Below are positions 60,801-64,000 of a stretch of DNA of 64,000 bases, piece after piece (positions within the stretch are counted from its first letter, which is position 1; every line of letters starts with the position of its first letter). The DNA is taken from assembly GCA_002914805.1 (NCBI GenBank), contig JXTB01000207.1:464293-528292 (forward strand), written 5' to 3'. A program made the position numbers and the translations under genes. Origin of the DNA: Parasponia andersonii. Lineage: Eukaryota; Streptophyta; Magnoliopsida; Rosales; Cannabaceae. A model generated the notes under the pieces. It ran no database searches. It was given only the letters and a program-made list of their open reading frames with translations, and was not told where the DNA came from.

Positions 60801-62839
60801 AACTTGTGTCATACTATAGAGAAATTCTTTTAATTGACTTGTACTTTTGTATCATATTTCTTAATATGCAAGATTAACTTGATGAGGTAATTATTTTAAA
60901 TTTATAAAGCTTATCAATCAAAGAACTAGTAGCAAGAATTTGAATCTTGAAAGAAACTAAATTGAACTATTTCTGAATAAACAAGGATGACTATATTTGT
61001 TCACGTCAGAAATAGAATATTTTAAAAGTCTCTTCCAAATCCAAAATTTAACCAATTTTTAATTATAATCTAAATAACTTTATATAGCCTCCACTGAAGT
61101 TGTGTTACCATTATCCAACAGATGAATCTTTCATCGTCAATTTGCAACTGGCTTCATAAACAATCTTGCATGAACACACTTATGTGAATAGTAGGATCTG
61201 TATCTATTCACTAAGTGCATTAGGGTACAAGAGCTAAATTAACTTTATGACAAACAAAATTAAGAAGTATACCCTTCTTTATACGCTAAAAGGCATGATT
61301 GGGACAATGAACCTTATACATCCAGCCTTTTGCAAAAGAAATAGACAAATTCCTTATTTTGTTTCCTTTTGCACTTTATATTGTAAGACATAACTACAGC
61401 TTCCTTATCTTTATTCTTTTTCCTTATCTTATCTTATCTTGAGAAGTACATGCTAAGTGAGCACTTTCAATCTTTTCTCGCTTCAACCTATCTTCTTTTT
61501 GCACACTATAAGAAATAATCTCAAAAGAGATCATTTGTACTTAAGGGTGTTGCAACTTTGCTTAACTAATTTGTGCAAGAAGAGAGATAGAGACCGAATA
61601 CATGAGCAAGTCTTTTCAACTACTCTAACTTAAGTGCCTTTAGTTTAGAAGCAAGATTAGACATTTGCATAATGTACTCCCTTATGTCCCTTAATTCTTA
61701 TACTGAATTGATACGAGGTTTCAAAAAAAAAATGGTACTCATTTCGACCTCTTCGTTTTCAATAAAACGATCTGTAATTGCATTAAGAAACAACTTAGTG
61801 TTTACCTCCTCAGGTATAGCTCCCCTTATGGTTTCTGTAATAGAGTGTTGAATGACCATGAGACTTATGCAATTAGAATGAATTTACTACTCAAAATTCT
61901 TCTTTACCAACTGAAGAACTTTAAACTATAAGAGCAGCAGGATGTTCTGTCCGGAGCATAAGGTCAAGAACAATGCAACTGAGTACATTGTGCTCATTCT
62001 ATTTCTTAAGATTTGTGTTATTAAACATAAATATTAGACTTAGTAAAGGCAGATATATATTAAACAGAAACTCAACAGAGAACAAAAATAGAAAATAACT
62101 GCTCACATTAATATCATGTCATAAACTGAGCATAGAAAAAGATATACTAGCATGACATACAATAAATAAACATATAAGGTGGACTTTCATCACAAGATAC
62201 CCTAAACAACATCAATAAGCCTTCCTTTAGGCTGACTTATTAACTTATAAGTGGTACTCTTCAGTGAAATAATCAAATATTAATCGTAAATCCTGTCAGA
62301 CAATAAATCTTCCTTTGGGCCAATTTACTGTCCACATGGAAACTTAATAACCATCACATATCTATTACCACAGGTATATTCATTATTCGGCCAAATGATC
62401 ACCTTCCTTTGGGCCGGTAATTATTCGCATGAATAATAAACACACAATCATTTTAATATTTCAAAATAAATAAATTTACACAATAGAGGTTACTTTGGCA
62501 ACATGTTGTTTCAACTCATCTATTTCAAAATATTTAAACTAATAGTGCAAAGAAAATAATAACCAAAGTGCTCAGAATATTAAACTGAAAATTTCAATGC
62601 ACAAATTCTTATGGATAACTGACTGAGTTTTAAGCACTTTTATCAACTCTTTAAAGCCAAATAGAGTTTTCAACGGATAAAGTGTAGGTCGTACTGAAGC
62701 TGGGTTAAGAGAACAAAACTGATTGGTTAAGTTTCAAGTTAGAACTCTTTGAATTGAATCGTTTCGACTCAATTTTACCAAAAACCGAGACCGTATACCT
62801 CAATTAGGCCAAAAAATGACTTAAATTTTTTTTTTTTTC

Positions 62840-63000
62840 TGAACCCAGGTGGTGGCGCTGCGGTGCCAGTTGTGTGGCACCGCGACGCCACTGCGGCTTG
62901 AGTGTGGCGCTGCAGCACCATTGATTGGCGCCATTGTGCTAGCTCTTCATTCTGGGCATCGCAGCGCCACAATGTAGCACCGCAGCACCAAGTTGCGGCC
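62840..63000 (-). repeat. GC-rich block in the Copia leader
   Basis: About 160 bases are rich in variants of GGCGCTGCGGTGCC, GGCACCGCGACGCCAC and TGGCGCTGCAGCACCA, within an otherwise AT-rich element. It lies between the primer-binding site and the Gag-like part. Confidence 0.7.
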
Positions 63001-63258
63001 TTAGTGTATATTACCCGATTTTAAAATTGGGTAACTCAAACCTGATGCGATTTTTCGCTCTAATCTGCAAACTTTATAACCCAAAACTCAGAATTCAACC
63101 CTCAAACATTCAATATCTCAACAAAATTATGAAAAATTCATCAATTATACATGTTATATCTAAATCCTAGAAAACCATATAGGTAAAGATATCACAAATT
63201 AGAGACATGTATGATTATCCTAAGCAATTTAATATGATATTCTGCTCATGATACCACT

Positions 63259-63763
63259 TATTAGATGTACATAATTGATTAATAAACTAAATATAATCCC
63301 AGAATCTATCATGCCAAATTGTCAGGAAAAAATTTGTTGAGAGAAACCCGTGACTAACTTGAATCCATTGAGTTTGACAGCAAAGGATGTGATCACGTAA
63401 GCGGAAGCGATTAACTGATTAGAGACTGAGGGTAGAAGGTCTTCCACAGCTTGAATACTCTATGTATGCTCAATGAGTACTCTCTCTATTGATGGAGGTA
63501 GAGGAGAAGAGCACACGATCTATTTTAACTTGGGGACAAAAACCCTATTGTTATGTCCTTATATACTAGCCACCAATAGAGATCTCATCAATCCTTATTG
63601 GACTAGGATTAGGTAACCACACATTACAGAGTCCATACTAAATAGGTAATTTCCTGAGCTCTTAATTAGATCACTTAATGGCCCCACTTAATTAGACAGC
63701 CCTAATATATAATTATTATAAAACACTGTGACCCACAATAGGTTATACGTGTATAACCTAACA
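63259..63763 (-). repeat. 5' LTR of the Copia-type element
   Basis: Collinear with the left LTR and of equal length (505 bp), ending ACGTGTATAACCTAACA before the TTTCC duplication. The primer-binding site adjoins its left side. Confidence 0.92.
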
Positions 63764-63768
63764 TTTCC

Positions 63769-64000
63769 TAGTTACGAATTATTTCCTGATTTTGATTTTC
63801 TCTTACCGGATATCTGGCTGTGAAAGGATTTCTTTACAGGACCATCTTCTTACTACATTGCTCAAGATCGTTATTTAGGGAAAGAAAAAAAATATCTGGG
63901 AGCGATCTTTTTCCCACTTTTATTGTTATTTTTTCCCTTAAAACTATCTAGCGTAATAATATTTATGGAGTATGGTGAAGTCTATCATAAATTTACATTC
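63769..64000. other. Right edge, no gene seen
   Basis: AT-rich sequence that continues the DNA interrupted by the Copia element; too short to identify. Confidence 0.5.

Larger units (their letters stand above)
57381..63763 (-). mobile_element. Copia-type LTR retrotransposon, full length but broken
   Basis: Two LTRs of 505 bp each (57381-57885 and 63259-63763) flank a 5.4 kb interior, and TTTCC occurs directly outside both ends, a perfect 5 bp target duplication. The element reads on the minus strand: a TGGTATCATGAGC primer-binding site (initiator tRNA-Met type) lies inside the right LTR, and an AAGTGAGAGAT polypurine tract lies inside the left one. On that strand a zinc-knuckle-like Gag stretch lies near 61280-61340. 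Reverse-transcriptase-like sequence lies at 59080-59340, with FLILYVNDI and LGLLYKTKKFLS-like words. By eye the LTRs differ at about 10% of sites, so the insertion is several million years old under usual plant rates. The interior has many breaks (well over ten) and is a fossil. Confidence 0.93.

Overview
The window is nuclear DNA of a flowering plant, almost certainly a eudicot. It has AT-rich intergenic DNA, GT-AG introns, plant gene families (a DAO-type dioxygenase, a RETICULATA-related plastid protein, an F-box/FBA fragment) and many plant transposable elements. The species cannot be told from the sequence.

Layout. 1-412: the end of an LTR sits at the splice junction of a broken DAO-like last exon. 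2121-11712: a complete but broken Ty3-type LTR retrotransposon with about 800 bp LTRs, a tandem array of about 12 units and an antisense extra-ORF region. 12337-14419 (+): an intact three-exon 2-oxoglutarate-dependent dioxygenase of the DAO (auxin oxidation) type. 14940-18300: a hAT-like element followed directly by a candidate solo LTR, both in the 3' flank of the DAO gene. 19775-20705 (-): the first two coding exons of an RLP24-type ribosome-biogenesis gene, with the rest missing. 21514-25693: a possible hydrolase remnant, a GTAACC-rich array and a row of MITEs. 26046-27265: a partial duplicate of the DAO 3' region, carrying a broken last exon.

27350-39582 (-): a complete 27-exon gene for the AP-2 adaptor alpha subunit (1021 aa). 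All exon joins keep frame and were placed by GT/AG sites and family similarity. 39583-51570: about 12 kb with no recognisable gene, holding MITEs, repeats and LTR-like remnants. 51571-54745 (-): a complete seven-exon RETICULATA-RELATED gene (419 aa, plastid). 54979-55060 (-): tRNA-Ser(GCU), 233 bp upstream of that gene's start. 55802-56303 (+): a broken F-box-associated domain. 57381-63763 (-): a Copia-type LTR retrotransposon with two 505 bp LTRs and a perfect TTTCC target duplication.

The host genes have unrelated jobs (auxin catabolism, endocytosis, plastid function, ribosome assembly) and form no operon-like unit. The main story is local duplication and decay of DAO-like sequence together with repeated transposon insertion. 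Two insertions can be ordered because the duplicate copy keeps an unoccupied site. I saw no convincing novel biological system. The best leads are the duplicated minus-strand small ORF, the shared conserved block, the period-shifting array in the Ty3 element and the GTAAC-rich repeats.
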